From NCBI GenBank assembly GCA_041178405.1, contig JBEGVK010000055.1, positions 1-64,000 of the forward strand: 64,000 bases of DNA, given 5' to 3'. Source of the stretch: UBA668 sp041178405 (lineage in GTDB: Bacteria; Actinomycetota; Acidimicrobiia; Acidimicrobiales; Ilumatobacteraceae). A program made the position numbers and the translations under genes. The notes under the pieces were generated by a model. It did no database searches. It worked only from the letters and a program-made list of their open reading frames with translations, and was not told the origin of the DNA. Numbering within the stretch: position 1 is the first letter of the stretch; each line of letters starts with the position of its first letter. Below, one piece after another: positions 1-8,740 of the stretch.

Positions 1-38
1 CGAGTGCGGCCGACCGCGAGCCCGAGCCGTGGGAGTGA
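1..38 (+). CDS. 3' end of an upstream gene, probably tatA (partial)
   Basis: The third forward frame is open from the window edge to a TGA at 36-38 and encodes an acidic, proline-containing tail ending EPEPWE. In actinobacteria tatA usually precedes tatC and helY, and TatA proteins end in variable charged tails, so this may be the end of TatA. Only about 11 residues are visible, so the assignment rests on gene order alone. Confidence 0.4.
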   Translation, partial: SAADREPEPWE

Positions 39-43
39 TCGGT

Positions 44-799
44 GTGACCGAAGGGCGGATGACCCTCGTCGAGCACCTCGCCGAGTTGCGGACCCGGATC
101 ATCAGGGCGGCGCTCGCGATCGTGCTCGGCATCATCGCCATGCTGGCGTTCTACGACCAGGTGCTCGCCTTCATGCGCGGGCCGTACGAGAAGCTCTGCG
201 CCGACCGCCCCGGTGAGCTCAATTGCGACCTGCAGTTCATCGGCCCGCTCGAGGGCTTCTCCACCCGGCTGAGCATCAGCACCTACGGGGGCATCGTCCT
301 CGCCCTTCCAGTGATCCTCTGGCAGGTGTGGCGTTTCGTCGTGCCGGCGCTGCATGCCAAGGAGAAGAAGTACGCCATTCCCTTCATCGTGTCGTCGGTC
401 GTGCTGTTCATCGCCGGCGGCACTGTTGCCTACTTCACCCTCACGCCCGCTCTCGACTTCCTCATCTCGTGGGCTGGCAGCGATGTGACGGCGAACTTCA
501 GGGTCAGCGAGTACGTGAAGCTGTTCGGGCTCATGATCGCCGCCTTCGGAGTGACATTCGAGTTCCCGGTGCTGCTGGTCTTCCTCCAGCTCGTTGGCGT
601 GCTGACGCCGCAGACACTGATGAAGCAGTGGCGCTATGCCGTCGTGGTCGTGTTCGTCATCGCCGCAGTCATCACGCCGAGTGGCGATCCGTACTCGATG
701 ATGGCCATGGGACTTCCCATGGCGCTGTTCTACGCGGCGAGTGTCGTCATCGGCCTCGTGGCACAGCGTCGCAAGCGCTCCCGCGAGGCGGCGGCCTGA
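44..799 (+). CDS. tatC: Sec-independent protein translocase TatC
   Basis: TatC is the polytopic receptor of the twin-arginine pathway; with TatA/B it exports folded proteins across the cytoplasmic membrane. The 251-residue product starts with the family hallmark MTLVEHLAELR. It also has the periplasmic-loop hallmark PLEGF and about six hydrophobic helices, and it ends in a basic cytoplasmic tail. GTG 44 lies 8 nt after GGGAG (31-35) and is the preferred start. GTG 35, which overlaps the upstream TGA, and ATG 59 are alternatives. The stop is followed 11 nt later by helY, the same order as in mycobacteria. Confidence 0.93.
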   Translation: MTEGRMTLVEHLAELRTRIIRAALAIVLGIIAMLAFYDQVLAFMRGPYEKLCADRPGELNCDLQFIGPLEGFSTRLSISTYGGIVLALPVILWQVWRFVVPALHAKEKKYAIPFIVSSVVLFIAGGTVAYFTLTPALDFLISWAGSDVTANFRVSEYVKLFGLMIAAFGVTFEFPVLLVFLQLVGVLTPQTLMKQWRYAVVVVFVIAAVITPSGDPYSMMAMGLPMALFYAASVVIGLVAQRRKRSREAAA

Positions 800-810
800 G
801 CAGCAGCGGC

Positions 811-3477
811 GTGCGATCTGATCGCAGCAGCCTCGTCGCGCACTTCGGGTTCCCGCTCGACGACTTCCAACTGAGGGCGCTCGACGTCCTCGACAGCGGG
901 GCATCGGTGCTCGTCGCAGCCCCTACGGGAAGTGGGAAGACCGTCGTGGCCGAATACGCGATCGACGCAGCACTGTCAGAGGGCCGGCGGGCGGTGTACA
1001 CGGCTCCCATCAAGGCGCTCTCCAACCAGAAGTACCGCGATCTCGTGGCACGGCTCGGCACCGAGCGGGTCGGGTTGCTCACCGGCGACAACTCGATCAA
1101 CGGAGATGCGCCCGTGGTCGTGATGACCACCGAGGTCCTCCGCAACATGGTGTACGGCGCAGGCCGAGGACTGCGCGATCTCGCGGTGGTCGTGCTCGAC
1201 GAGGTGCACTTCCTCCAAGATGCATATCGAGGACCGGTCTGGGAAGAGGTGATCGTCCACCTTCCCCGCGAGGTGCGGCTTGTCTGCCTCTCGGCGACGG
1301 TGAGCAATGCCCGCGAACTCGCTGACTGGATATCGACGGTCCGAGGGCCAACGCAGGCGGTCGTCGAGGAGCGGCGATCGGTCCGCCTCGACCATCTCTT
1401 CCTCGTCGGCGACAGCACCCACGGACGGGTGCACCTGCTGCCGACAATCGTCGATGGGCGTCCGAATGCCGATGCGCAGCGGCTTGACGACGAGGCAGTG
1501 CGACGAGGCCGCCAGCATGGGCCAAAGGGTCGGCACGGACGCCGTCGGCTCTACGCACCATCTCGACTCGACACCGTCGACCTCCTCGACAGCAAGCGCA
1601 TGCTCCCGGCGATCTACTTCATCTTCAGCCGTAACCAATGCGACGAGGCGGCTCGAACGGCGCTTGCCGGCGGCCTGCGTCTCACCACTGCCGACGAGCG
1701 GGCGCGAATTCGGGAGATCGCCTCCGAACGACTCGATGGCATCGATCCTGCCGACCTCGCTGTGCTGGGCTCGTCGCAGTTCCTCGCACAGATCGAGGCA
1801 GGAATCGCTGCGCACCACGCTGGCCTGGTGCCCCCGTTCAAGGAGGTCGTCGAGGCGTGCTTCGTCGAGGGCCTGGTGAAGGTGGTCTTCGCCACGGAGA
1901 CGCTCGCCGTCGGGATCAACATGCCGGCTCGAACCGTGGTCATCGAGAAGCTCTCGAAGTTCACGGGCGACCATCACACGATGCTCACCGCAGGTGAGTA
2001 CACCCAGCTCACCGGGCGAGCAGGCCGCAGGGGCATCGACGAGCGAGGCAGTGCGGTAGTCGTCTGGAACCACTTCGTTCCGTTCGACCAGGTTGCGACG
2101 CTTGCCGCCAGCCGCTCGTTCCACCTCAATTCGGTCTTCCGGCCCACCTACAACATGGCAGCAAACCTGGTGCGGTCGTATTCGAGTGAACAGGCGCACC
2201 GCCTTCTGAATCTGTCATTCGCGCAGTACCAGGCCGACCGCGACGTCGTCCGCCTCGAAGCCCGCCTCGAGCGCCGGCGGCGCGACGTCGAGGTGCTGCG
2301 CGAGGAGGCGCAGAGCCCCTACGGCGACCTCGACGAGTACCGACGGCAGGTTCGCGGAGGCGATGCAGCCGATGTCGTGGCGCCCGGCATGCCGGGACGC
2401 GACGACCCCGTCTCGCTTGCGCTGCGGCGACTTCGGCCAGGCGACGTGGTGTACGCCGAGAAGGGCACCTATGCGGGCCGCGTCGCGGTGCTCGCCACCG
2501 CCCAGCGCAAGGCGGGGGTGAAGATCACTGCACTCACGCTGCGGCGGCAGGCCATCACGCTGACCTCCGACGACTTTGCCCTGCCGCCGCGGGCACTCGG
2601 CACCATCGTCCTGCCCTCCGCCTATGTGCCAGGACGGCGCGACGGTGAGCGCGAGATCGTGCAGCGGCTCGAGCGGGCACGGCTCGAGGCCGGTGCACCG
2701 GCAGAGGGCGTCGACGGAGATCGCGCGCGCCGGGCATCCCACCCGGTCGAGGACGACCCCGACCTGGCGGAGCGACTCGCATCGGCGGCGAAGGCGGATC
2801 GCATCTCGGCCGAGATCGACGACATGCAGCTGAGGATGGAAGGGCGGAGCCGGTCGGTGGCCCGCGACTTCGACATCGTGCTCGGCATCCTCGAGCGGTG
2901 GGGCTATGTCGACGGCTGGCAGCTCACCGAGGCGGGCGGGATGCTGTCGAGGCTGTTCCACGAGTGCGACCTGCTGGTGGCGGAGTCCATCCGGCGCGGA
3001 CTGCTCGATGGGCTCCCTCCCGCAGAGCTGGCTGCCCTCGTCAGTGTGTTCGTGTACGAGCACCGCAGCCCGGATCCGCCGCCGGCACCGTGGTTCCCAT
3101 CGGACGCTGTCCGCGCCCGGAGCCGCTCGATCGCGCGCCTCAGCAACGAGTTGCGCAGCCTCGAAGCGGCGGCGGGAACCTCGGTCCACCGGGCACCCGA
3201 CCCGACCTTTGCTGCGGTGGCGTTCGCGTGGGCAGCGGGAGAGGGGTTCGCCGATGTCGTCGCCGCCGAAGAGCTCTCTGGCGGCGACTTCGTCCGCACC
3301 ACCAAGCAGCTGATCGACCTCGTGCGCCAGGTCGCCGTCGTCGCGCCAGAGGCGTCCACTCGCCGCGCTGCGCAGGCGGCCGGCGAGTCGCTGTTCCGGG
3401 GGGTGGTGGCGGCGTCAGCCGAGGTTCAGCCAGGTGACAGGCAGCCGCCTGACACGAGTGGCGAGGGCATCCGATGA
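811..3477 (+). CDS. helY: HelY-type DEAD/DEAH-box RNA helicase
   Basis: This is an 888-residue superfamily 2 helicase of the Ski2/HelY group, likely acting in RNA processing or turnover. Walker A APTGSGKT lies at residues 37-44, DEVH at 130-133 and an SAT motif follows near 165. Motif VI is QLTGRAGRRG, and a long C-terminal helical region is typical of HelY. GTG 811 is the first reasonable start after the tatC stop; the frame is open much further upstream but that stretch belongs to tatC. The end overlaps the next gene by ATGA, suggesting coupling. Confidence 0.9.
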   Translation: MRSDRSSLVAHFGFPLDDFQLRALDVLDSGASVLVAAPTGSGKTVVAEYAIDAALSEGRRAVYTAPIKALSNQKYRDLVARLGTERVGLLTGDNSINGDAPVVVMTTEVLRNMVYGAGRGLRDLAVVVLDEVHFLQDAYRGPVWEEVIVHLPREVRLVCLSATVSNARELADWISTVRGPTQAVVEERRSVRLDHLFLVGDSTHGRVHLLPTIVDGRPNADAQRLDDEAVRRGRQHGPKGRHGRRRLYAPSRLDTVDLLDSKRMLPAIYFIFSRNQCDEAARTALAGGLRLTTADERARIREIASERLDGIDPADLAVLGSSQFLAQIEAGIAAHHAGLVPPFKEVVEACFVEGLVKVVFATETLAVGINMPARTVVIEKLSKFTGDHHTMLTAGEYTQLTGRAGRRGIDERGSAVVVWNHFVPFDQVATLAASRSFHLNSVFRPTYNMAANLVRSYSSEQAHRLLNLSFAQYQADRDVVRLEARLERRRRDVEVLREEAQSPYGDLDEYRRQVRGGDAADVVAPGMPGRDDPVSLALRRLRPGDVVYAEKGTYAGRVAVLATAQRKAGVKITALTLRRQAITLTSDDFALPPRALGTIVLPSAYVPGRRDGEREIVQRLERARLEAGAPAEGVDGDRARRASHPVEDDPDLAERLASAAKADRISAEIDDMQLRMEGRSRSVARDFDIVLGILERWGYVDGWQLTEAGGMLSRLFHECDLLVAESIRRGLLDGLPPAELAALVSVFVYEHRSPDPPPAPWFPSDAVRARSRSIARLSNELRSLEAAAGTSVHRAPDPTFAAVAFAWAAGEGFADVVAAEELSGGDFVRTTKQLIDLVRQVAVVAPEASTRRAAQAAGESLFRGVVAASAEVQPGDRQPPDTSGEGIR

Positions 3478-4094
3478 CGATCAGGCGCGGCGAGCAGTGG
3501 GGCCGCCAGCACGTGCTGTCGGCCGAGGTGCCGGTCGTCGACGGCGACGCAGCCCTTGCGAGGCATGTGGCAGCCGCACTCGAGCGGGGAGAGCGGCCGC
3601 TGCCCGTGGCGGTTCGGTCGGGCGACCTGGCGCGCTCACTGGGCGGCGGGTCAGCTGGTCGGGTCGTGGTGGGCGCGACCCTGGTCGAGGCGCCGATCGA
3701 CATGGTGCGCGTCACGACCGCCGAGGGCGAGGTCCGGTTGATCTGTGCCCATCTCGTGGCCCATCGTGGCCTGTGGCGCGGCGAGATCGTCGCAGCCGCG
3801 AACGCTGGCTTCGTCCGGGGGAGAGACGTGGCGCCGCGGGCACATCCCAACGACGGACGGTTCGATCTCGTCCGCATCGATCCGTCGATGTCGTTGCGCG
3901 CCCGGAATGCAGCATGGCGCCGGGCAGCGACGGGCTCGCATCTCCCTCACCCGCTCATCTCGGTGACACAGGCGACGGCCGAGGTGCTGCAGTTCTCCGC
4001 ACGACTCCGACTGTGGATCGATGGCGAGCCGTGGACGGCAACTGGCTCTGTGACACTCGAGGTCGTCCCGGATGCTGCAGTGGTGCTGGCCTAG
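3474..4094 (+). CDS. Lone YegS-like (diacylglycerol-kinase C-terminal) domain protein
   Basis: The 206-residue product resembles the C-terminal beta-sandwich half of YegS/diacylglycerol-kinase-type lipid kinases. The similar block runs from about residue 105 to 195 and includes HPNDGRFDLV, a GSHLPHP segment and an LWIDGEPW strand. The nucleotide-binding N-terminal half with its GGDGT motif is absent, so it should not be an active kinase by itself. Its ATG overlaps the helY stop (ATGA). A lipid-binding or accessory role is only a guess; an orphaned or truncated kinase is the alternative. Confidence 0.6.
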   Translation: MTIRRGEQWGRQHVLSAEVPVVDGDAALARHVAAALERGERPLPVAVRSGDLARSLGGGSAGRVVVGATLVEAPIDMVRVTTAEGEVRLICAHLVAHRGLWRGEIVAAANAGFVRGRDVAPRAHPNDGRFDLVRIDPSMSLRARNAAWRRAATGSHLPHPLISVTQATAEVLQFSARLRLWIDGEPWTATGSVTLEVVPDAAVVLA

Positions 4095-4136
4095 CCAGCG
4101 GCGAGCGACGGCTAGGTTGCGGTGAGGAGGTACACC

Positions 4137-5348
4137 GTGGACGTGAACTCACTGAAGGCTGCGGTCTGCGCGAGGGTCGACGAGCTTGCCGACCGCCTTG
4201 TCGATGCCAGCCACCAGATCCATGCCCGGCCCGAGCTGAACTACGAGGAGCGGTTCGCCCACGGACTGCTCACCGACCTGCTCGACGAGCTCGGTGCCGA
4301 GCAGGGAATTCGCCCGGTACGCCACGCATACGGGGTCGAGACGGCATTCGACGCCGAGGTTGGAGCAGCGGGCGGGCCGTCGGTGGCGGTGCTCTGCGAG
4401 TACGACGCCCTGCCCGTCATCGGGCACGCCTGTGGTCACAACATCATCGCTGCTGCGGGCCTCGGCGCAGGCCTCGCTGCGGCGGTCGTCGCAGAGTCGA
4501 TGGGCGGCAGGCTGCGCATCATGGGCACGCCCGCCGAGGAGGGTGGCGGCGGCAAGGTCGTGATGGCACGCGCCGGGGCGTTCGACGGAGTCGACGCAGC
4601 GATGATGGTGCATCCCGCTGATGCCGACCTGATCCGCATGGACTGCCTGGCCATCCAGGGTGTCGACGTCGAGTTCCACGGTCGTGCTGCCCACGCTGCG
4701 GCCGCTCCCTGGGAGGGCCGCAATGCGCTGGATGCCGCCGTCCTCGGATACACCAGTATCTCCCAGATGCGCCAGCACATTCGGCCCGATGAGCGCATCC
4801 ATGGCATCTTCACCAAGGGGGGCGACAAGGCGAACATCGTGCCGTCGTCAGCGGCGATGGAGTGGTACGTGCGCTCGGGCACGATGCAGCGGCTCGAGGT
4901 GCTGAAGGCGCGCGTGGTCACCGCACTGGAGGCGTCGGCTGCAGCGTGTGGATGCAGCATGAACCATCACTGGGTCGAGAATCCATATGCCGACATGGTC
5001 GACAACGGCCCGATGGTGTCGTCCTACGTGGCCAATGCGGGGACGCTCGGACGGCGGGTCGCCGACCCGCGCGCGACCGGAAAGGTGGTCATGGGCAGCA
5101 CCGACATGGGCAATATCAGCTATCTGGTGCCCTCGATCCATCCCATGATCCAGGTGGCCCCCGACGGGGTGCCGATCCACAGTGTCGACTTCGCCAGGTA
5201 TGCCGCATCCGACGAGGGTGACCGGGCTGTCATCGACGGGGCAAAGGCAATGGCGATGACGGTCGTCGACCTGTGGTCGTCCGCCGAGCTGCGCAACGCG
5301 GTGGCTGCCGAATTCGCCACCCGGCCCACCGGGGTGGCGGTGCTCTGA
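4137..5348 (+). CDS. M20-family amidohydrolase (AbgB/PM20D2-like)
   Basis: This 403-residue metallohydrolase belongs to peptidase family M20, closest in feel to p-aminobenzoyl-glutamate or dipeptide hydrolases that cleave amide bonds in the cytoplasm. Visible signatures are the metal-binding segment EYDALPVIGHACGHN, the catalytic glutamates in PAEEGGGGK, and a lid region with GRAAHAA. GTG 4137 is chosen because AGGAGG (4125-4130) sits 6 nt upstream; GTG 4122 would begin inside the ribosome-binding site. A strong hairpin follows the stop. The true substrate cannot be read from the sequence. Confidence 0.85.
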   Translation: MDVNSLKAAVCARVDELADRLVDASHQIHARPELNYEERFAHGLLTDLLDELGAEQGIRPVRHAYGVETAFDAEVGAAGGPSVAVLCEYDALPVIGHACGHNIIAAAGLGAGLAAAVVAESMGGRLRIMGTPAEEGGGGKVVMARAGAFDGVDAAMMVHPADADLIRMDCLAIQGVDVEFHGRAAHAAAAPWEGRNALDAAVLGYTSISQMRQHIRPDERIHGIFTKGGDKANIVPSSAAMEWYVRSGTMQRLEVLKARVVTALEASAAACGCSMNHHWVENPYADMVDNGPMVSSYVANAGTLGRRVADPRATGKVVMGSTDMGNISYLVPSIHPMIQVAPDGVPIHSVDFARYAASDEGDRAVIDGAKAMAMTVVDLWSSAELRNAVAAEFATRPTGVAVL

Positions 5349-5354
5349 GGCCTG

Positions 5355-5375
5355 CGCCGGCGGACACCGCCGGCG
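5355..5375 (+). terminator. GC-rich hairpin after the M20 gene
   Basis: A perfect 9-bp stem (CGCCGGCGG / CCGCCGGCG) closes a 3-nt loop 6 nt after the stop at 5348. No U-tract follows, which is common for actinobacterial terminators. It probably separates the M20 gene from the ThyX-like gene. Confidence 0.5.
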
Positions 5376-5472
5376 GGTACCGCTGGCGGCCTCGCCCGGC
5401 CCATGTGGCGCAAGGGCTGACGGGCGTCCCGATCCCTGCGGCGAAGTGAGGGCACCCGTAGGATTCTCCCCT

Positions 5473-7074
5473 GTGACGGTGTACCTACCCGAGCAGTTCA
5501 CCGCCGCAGAGTCCGACATCCTCCGTCGGTACTTCACCAATCTCGACGGTCCGGTGTTCGCCCTCGTGAACCTGCCCGAGGTGGTGAAGGGCGCACTGTT
5601 CGCGAGGTATAGCCGCAGCCCCAAGAGCCTGCGGCGACTCTTCCTCGACGAGTTCGTGGGCGAACTCGACATCACCGGCGACGCCTCGGTGGATGCCACT
5701 ATCGGCCTCGAGCGCGCCGAGGAACTGTACGAGAAGGTATTCGTCGAGTACGGCGACGACTCGGTGGCCCAGCTCGGCGGGGTCCACCTTGCGTGCGAGC
5801 AGGCGAGCAACATCCTCACCAAGGTGCTCGAGTGGGGCCGCCTGATGAGCTATCTCGAGCAGAGCACCCGCTACATCAGCTACGACATCCGGCTCGAGGG
5901 CAGGTACCGGTTCTTCCGCGATCCGGACATCATGGGCAGCCGATTCGGCACGCGGTACGTGGGCGACATGGACCGAGTCTTCGACAGCTACTCGCTGCTC
6001 ATGGACAAGGTCGTCGATCACGTGCGCGCCACCGTGCCTCGGAATCCATCCGACAGCGACTTCGTCTACCGGGCAGCCACGAGGGCGAAGACACTCGACG
6101 CCGTCCGCGGCGTCCTGCCGGCCGCTGCGCTCAGCAATGTGGGTATCTACGGTTCCGGGCAGGCATTCGAGGCGTTGGTCATCCGTCTTCGCTCGCATCC
6201 GCTCCCCGAGGCGCGGGACTACGCCGACATGATGCTCACCGAGCTCCGCAAGGTGATCCCGAGCTTCCTGCGCCGTGTCGACATTCCCGAGCGAGGCGGA
6301 CGGTGGGTGCAGTACCTCAACTCGACACGCTCCAATACAGCGGCGCTCGTCGACTCGCTCTTCGGCGGCTCGCCCGTCGAGCAGGCCGACAGCGTCGAGT
6401 TGGTCGACTTCGACCCTGATGCGGAGAACAAGCTGCTCGCAGCGATCTGCTACCCCCACACCAATCTGCCCGAGCACCAGATCATGCAGAAGGTGCGTGC
6501 CCTTGGTCCCACCGAGCGGGTGGCACTGCTGCGCGCCTACGTGGGAGAGCGCGAGAACCGCCGGCACCGGCCTGGACGTGCCTTCGAGCGGGTCGACTAC
6601 CGGTTCGACGTGCTGAGCGACTACGGCGCCTTCCGCGATCTCCAGCGGCATCGCATGCTGACCATCGACTGGCAGCCGCTGTCGCCGAACCACGGCTACG
6701 TTCGCCCCGAACTCATCGATGAGGCGGGCATGGCCGACGTCTTCGACGAGGCAATGGCGCGGTCGGCAGCGTTGTACGACAAGCTGCGCCCCAGCTTCCC
6801 GCAGCAGGCGCAGTACGCGGTCAGCATGGCGTACCGAGTCCGCTACTCGATGCAGTTCAATGCGAGGGAGGCGATGCACCTGCTCGAACTGCGGTCCTCG
6901 CCACAGGGCCACCCGTCGTACCGGCGGATCGCGTTGCAGATGCACGAGCTGATCGCGACGAAGGCCGGCCACAAGGCTGTCGCCGACGCAATGACTCACC
7001 TCACGACAGCGGCCCCCGAACTCGAGCGCCTTGAGGCCGAGCGGCGGGCCGAGCGGCGGCGCAGCGGGTCCTGA
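5473..7074 (+). CDS. Double-length ThyX-like (FAD-dependent thymidylate synthase family) protein
   Basis: The 533-residue product reads as two fused ThyX-like halves. The first keeps the distal part of the ThyX signature (EQSTRY, 129-134) and an RGVLP segment (212-216), but has EWG where RHR is expected. The second keeps RHR (392-394) and the NAREAMHLLELR helix, but not the ExSxRY part. Classical ThyX is about 220-250 residues and homotetrameric; it makes dTMP from dUMP using FAD and methylene-tetrahydrofolate. Whether this form is catalytic is unknown. GTG 5473 follows TAGGAT (5459-5464) by 8 nt and is preferred over GTG 5446. Confidence 0.75.
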   Translation: MTVYLPEQFTAAESDILRRYFTNLDGPVFALVNLPEVVKGALFARYSRSPKSLRRLFLDEFVGELDITGDASVDATIGLERAEELYEKVFVEYGDDSVAQLGGVHLACEQASNILTKVLEWGRLMSYLEQSTRYISYDIRLEGRYRFFRDPDIMGSRFGTRYVGDMDRVFDSYSLLMDKVVDHVRATVPRNPSDSDFVYRAATRAKTLDAVRGVLPAAALSNVGIYGSGQAFEALVIRLRSHPLPEARDYADMMLTELRKVIPSFLRRVDIPERGGRWVQYLNSTRSNTAALVDSLFGGSPVEQADSVELVDFDPDAENKLLAAICYPHTNLPEHQIMQKVRALGPTERVALLRAYVGERENRRHRPGRAFERVDYRFDVLSDYGAFRDLQRHRMLTIDWQPLSPNHGYVRPELIDEAGMADVFDEAMARSAALYDKLRPSFPQQAQYAVSMAYRVRYSMQFNAREAMHLLELRSSPQGHPSYRRIALQMHELIATKAGHKAVADAMTHLTTAAPELERLEAERRAERRRSGS

Positions 7075-7107
7075 GCCCCGGATTCGCCGGCGTGGGCCGT
7101 CACGCGA

Positions 7108-7134
7108 CGGGACCCGGCGTCCGTCGTGGTCCCG
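7108..7134 (+). terminator. Possible weak terminator hairpin
   Basis: CGGGACC and GGTCCCG pair over 7 bp with a 13-nt loop, about 30 nt after the ThyX-like stop. The loop is long and there is no U-tract. Confidence 0.3.
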
Positions 7135-7227
7135 CAACCACATTCTGGGAGGATCGGGCGAGACGGCGTGTAACCTCCGTCGCCGCCCGGCGTAGTATCC
7201 CCAACTCACGCGGGAGAGGTGAATTCG

Positions 7228-7734
7228 ATGGCTGGCGATGACGATATGCCCGACGACCTCGACGACGTCGTCGACGAGGAAATCGACGAACTCGAGGACG
7301 AACCTGACGACGACGAACTCGACCCAGATCTCGAGGATGATCTCGACGCCGATCTCGACGACGAACTCGAGCTTGACGGCGAACTCGACGGCGAGCTCGA
7401 CGGCGAAGAGGACGAAATCGAGGGTGCCCCTGCGGATGCCACCGCCGACGGCCCGCGTCGACGTGCGGTCGCAGAGGACGAGGACGACGACGAGCTCCTG
7501 TCTGCCGACGATGTCGAGGAAGACCTCGACACCATCCTCAAGGCGACCATGGCAGGCGCCGACGAGGACGACGGTGAGGACGAGGACGAGAGTCCCGAGG
7601 TGCAGGGCGACCCGGGCGACAAGCTGCAGCCCAAGCGAGCCGACGAGCGCTTGTGCTCGTCGTGCTTCCTCCTCGTGAGGCAGGCGGCGCCGTCGTGTCC
7701 GGTTGGCGACGACGAGTGTCCGCTGTTCTCCTGA
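7228..7734 (+). CDS. DUF4193-like acidic zinc-ribbon protein
   Basis: The roughly 168-residue product begins with about 75 residues dominated by Asp, Glu and Leu. It ends in a cysteine cluster (CSSCFLLVRQ, then two further Cys near the C-terminus). The pattern of a D/E-rich protein with a late CSSC element matches actinobacterial DUF4193 proteins, whose function is unknown. This one is longer than the usual ~100 residues because of the expanded acidic part. ATG 7228 lies 8 nt after GGGAGAGG and is favoured over GTG 7219. The next gene starts 10 nt after the stop. Confidence 0.65.
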   Translation: MAGDDDMPDDLDDVVDEEIDELEDEPDDDELDPDLEDDLDADLDDELELDGELDGELDGEEDEIEGAPADATADGPRRRAVAEDEDDDELLSADDVEEDLDTILKATMAGADEDDGEDEDESPEVQGDPGDKLQPKRADERLCSSCFLLVRQAAPSCPVGDDECPLFS

Positions 7735-7744
7735 GGCGACCGTG

Positions 7745-8266
7745 ATGGCGGACGGGACCGACGGCGGCGAGACCGTTCCGCACGGGGGAGTGCAGCCACG
7801 TGCAGGGCGACTGCTCGAACTCGCGCTCTTCGCCCCGCTCGGTGCACTCGATCTTGCATGGCGCGAGCTGCCTGCGCTGGCCCGGCGACGGCGAACGCAG
7901 GTCGAGCAGCAGGTCCGCACCGCCAGATGGCTAGGCGAGATGGCCGTGCGGATGGGGCAGACGAAGCTGTCGGCTGAGTTCGATGCCCGTCGTCGACGCG
8001 CAACTCGCGGCACGGTCGCCGAACGCCGATCTGCGCAGGACGGGTCCGCATCCACGGATCCGGCGACCACCGTCGCAGGGCTTCACCTCGTGGAGCCGTC
8101 GGCGGCTGAGCCCTTCCCCGGCTACGACGCGCTGCCCGCAGTCGACCTCGTGCCGCTGCTCGGCCGTCTGTCCCGTGCAGAACTCGAAGTTGTACGCCAC
8201 TACGAGGCAGCGATGCGCAATCGCCGGACGGTGCTCGCACGAGTGGAGCAGCTGCTCGCTGCCTGA
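7745..8266 (+). CDS. Conserved actinobacterial protein with a C-terminal DUF8129-like helix pair
   Basis: I do not recognise a defined function in this 173-residue protein. Its last ~50 residues (from GYDALPAVDLVP to VLARVEQLL) resemble the helical tail with an RRTVL element seen at the C-terminus of many small actinobacterial proteins, some annotated as lipid-droplet-associated. An amphipathic N-terminal half carries LFAPLGALDLAWRELP. It may attach to a membrane or lipid surface. It follows the DUF4193-like gene by 10 nt and probably shares its transcript. Confidence 0.55.
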   Translation: MADGTDGGETVPHGGVQPRAGRLLELALFAPLGALDLAWRELPALARRRRTQVEQQVRTARWLGEMAVRMGQTKLSAEFDARRRRATRGTVAERRSAQDGSASTDPATTVAGLHLVEPSAAEPFPGYDALPAVDLVPLLGRLSRAELEVVRHYEAAMRNRRTVLARVEQLLAA

Positions 8267-8283
8267 GCGGGCCGCCGGATGCC

Positions 8284-8736
8284 ATGACCTCGATTTCCGC
8301 TGCCGTTCGGCGTCTCGAATCCGGCGACTGCGGGCTGGTCGGGATGCTCGAGGGGATGTGGCGGGCTGCGGCGTCCGGCTACCGCGGTGCCGACGAATTG
8401 CTCGCCGAGACACCGGTCGTGCCAGCGTGGGGTGACAGGGTCGGCGACGACGAACACCCTGTGTGGGTCGGGACGATCGACGGCGTGGTTGCAGGGTTCC
8501 TCGAGCTCGACGCGGTGGGTTCTGTCGCGTCAGTCCTGCGAGTGTTCGTGCACCCCGATGCACGTGAACTGGGACTCGGCGACGACCTGCTGGCCGCCGC
8601 GATCGAGTTCGCCCGATCGGCAGGCTGCGGGCGATTCGAAGGCACCGCACTGCCGGGCGACCGGCTCACCAAGAACCTCTATGAGCGGGCCGGCATCGTG
8701 GCCCGCAAGGTGGTGCTCTCGACCCGTCTCGGGTGA
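8284..8736 (+). CDS. GNAT-family N-acetyltransferase
   Basis: The 150-residue product has the GNAT order: strand-rich N-terminus, a core strand ending SVLRVFVHPDARELGLGDDLL that fits the acetyl-CoA pyrophosphate-binding motif A (R/Q-x-x-G-x-G/A pattern, slightly degenerate), and a C-terminal NLYERAG element typical of motif B. The acceptor substrate is unknown. It ends 4 bp before the convergent enoyl-CoA hydratase gene. Confidence 0.75.
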   Translation: MTSISAAVRRLESGDCGLVGMLEGMWRAAASGYRGADELLAETPVVPAWGDRVGDDEHPVWVGTIDGVVAGFLELDAVGSVASVLRVFVHPDARELGLGDDLLAAAIEFARSAGCGRFEGTALPGDRLTKNLYERAGIVARKVVLSTRLG

Positions 8737-8740
8737 GACC

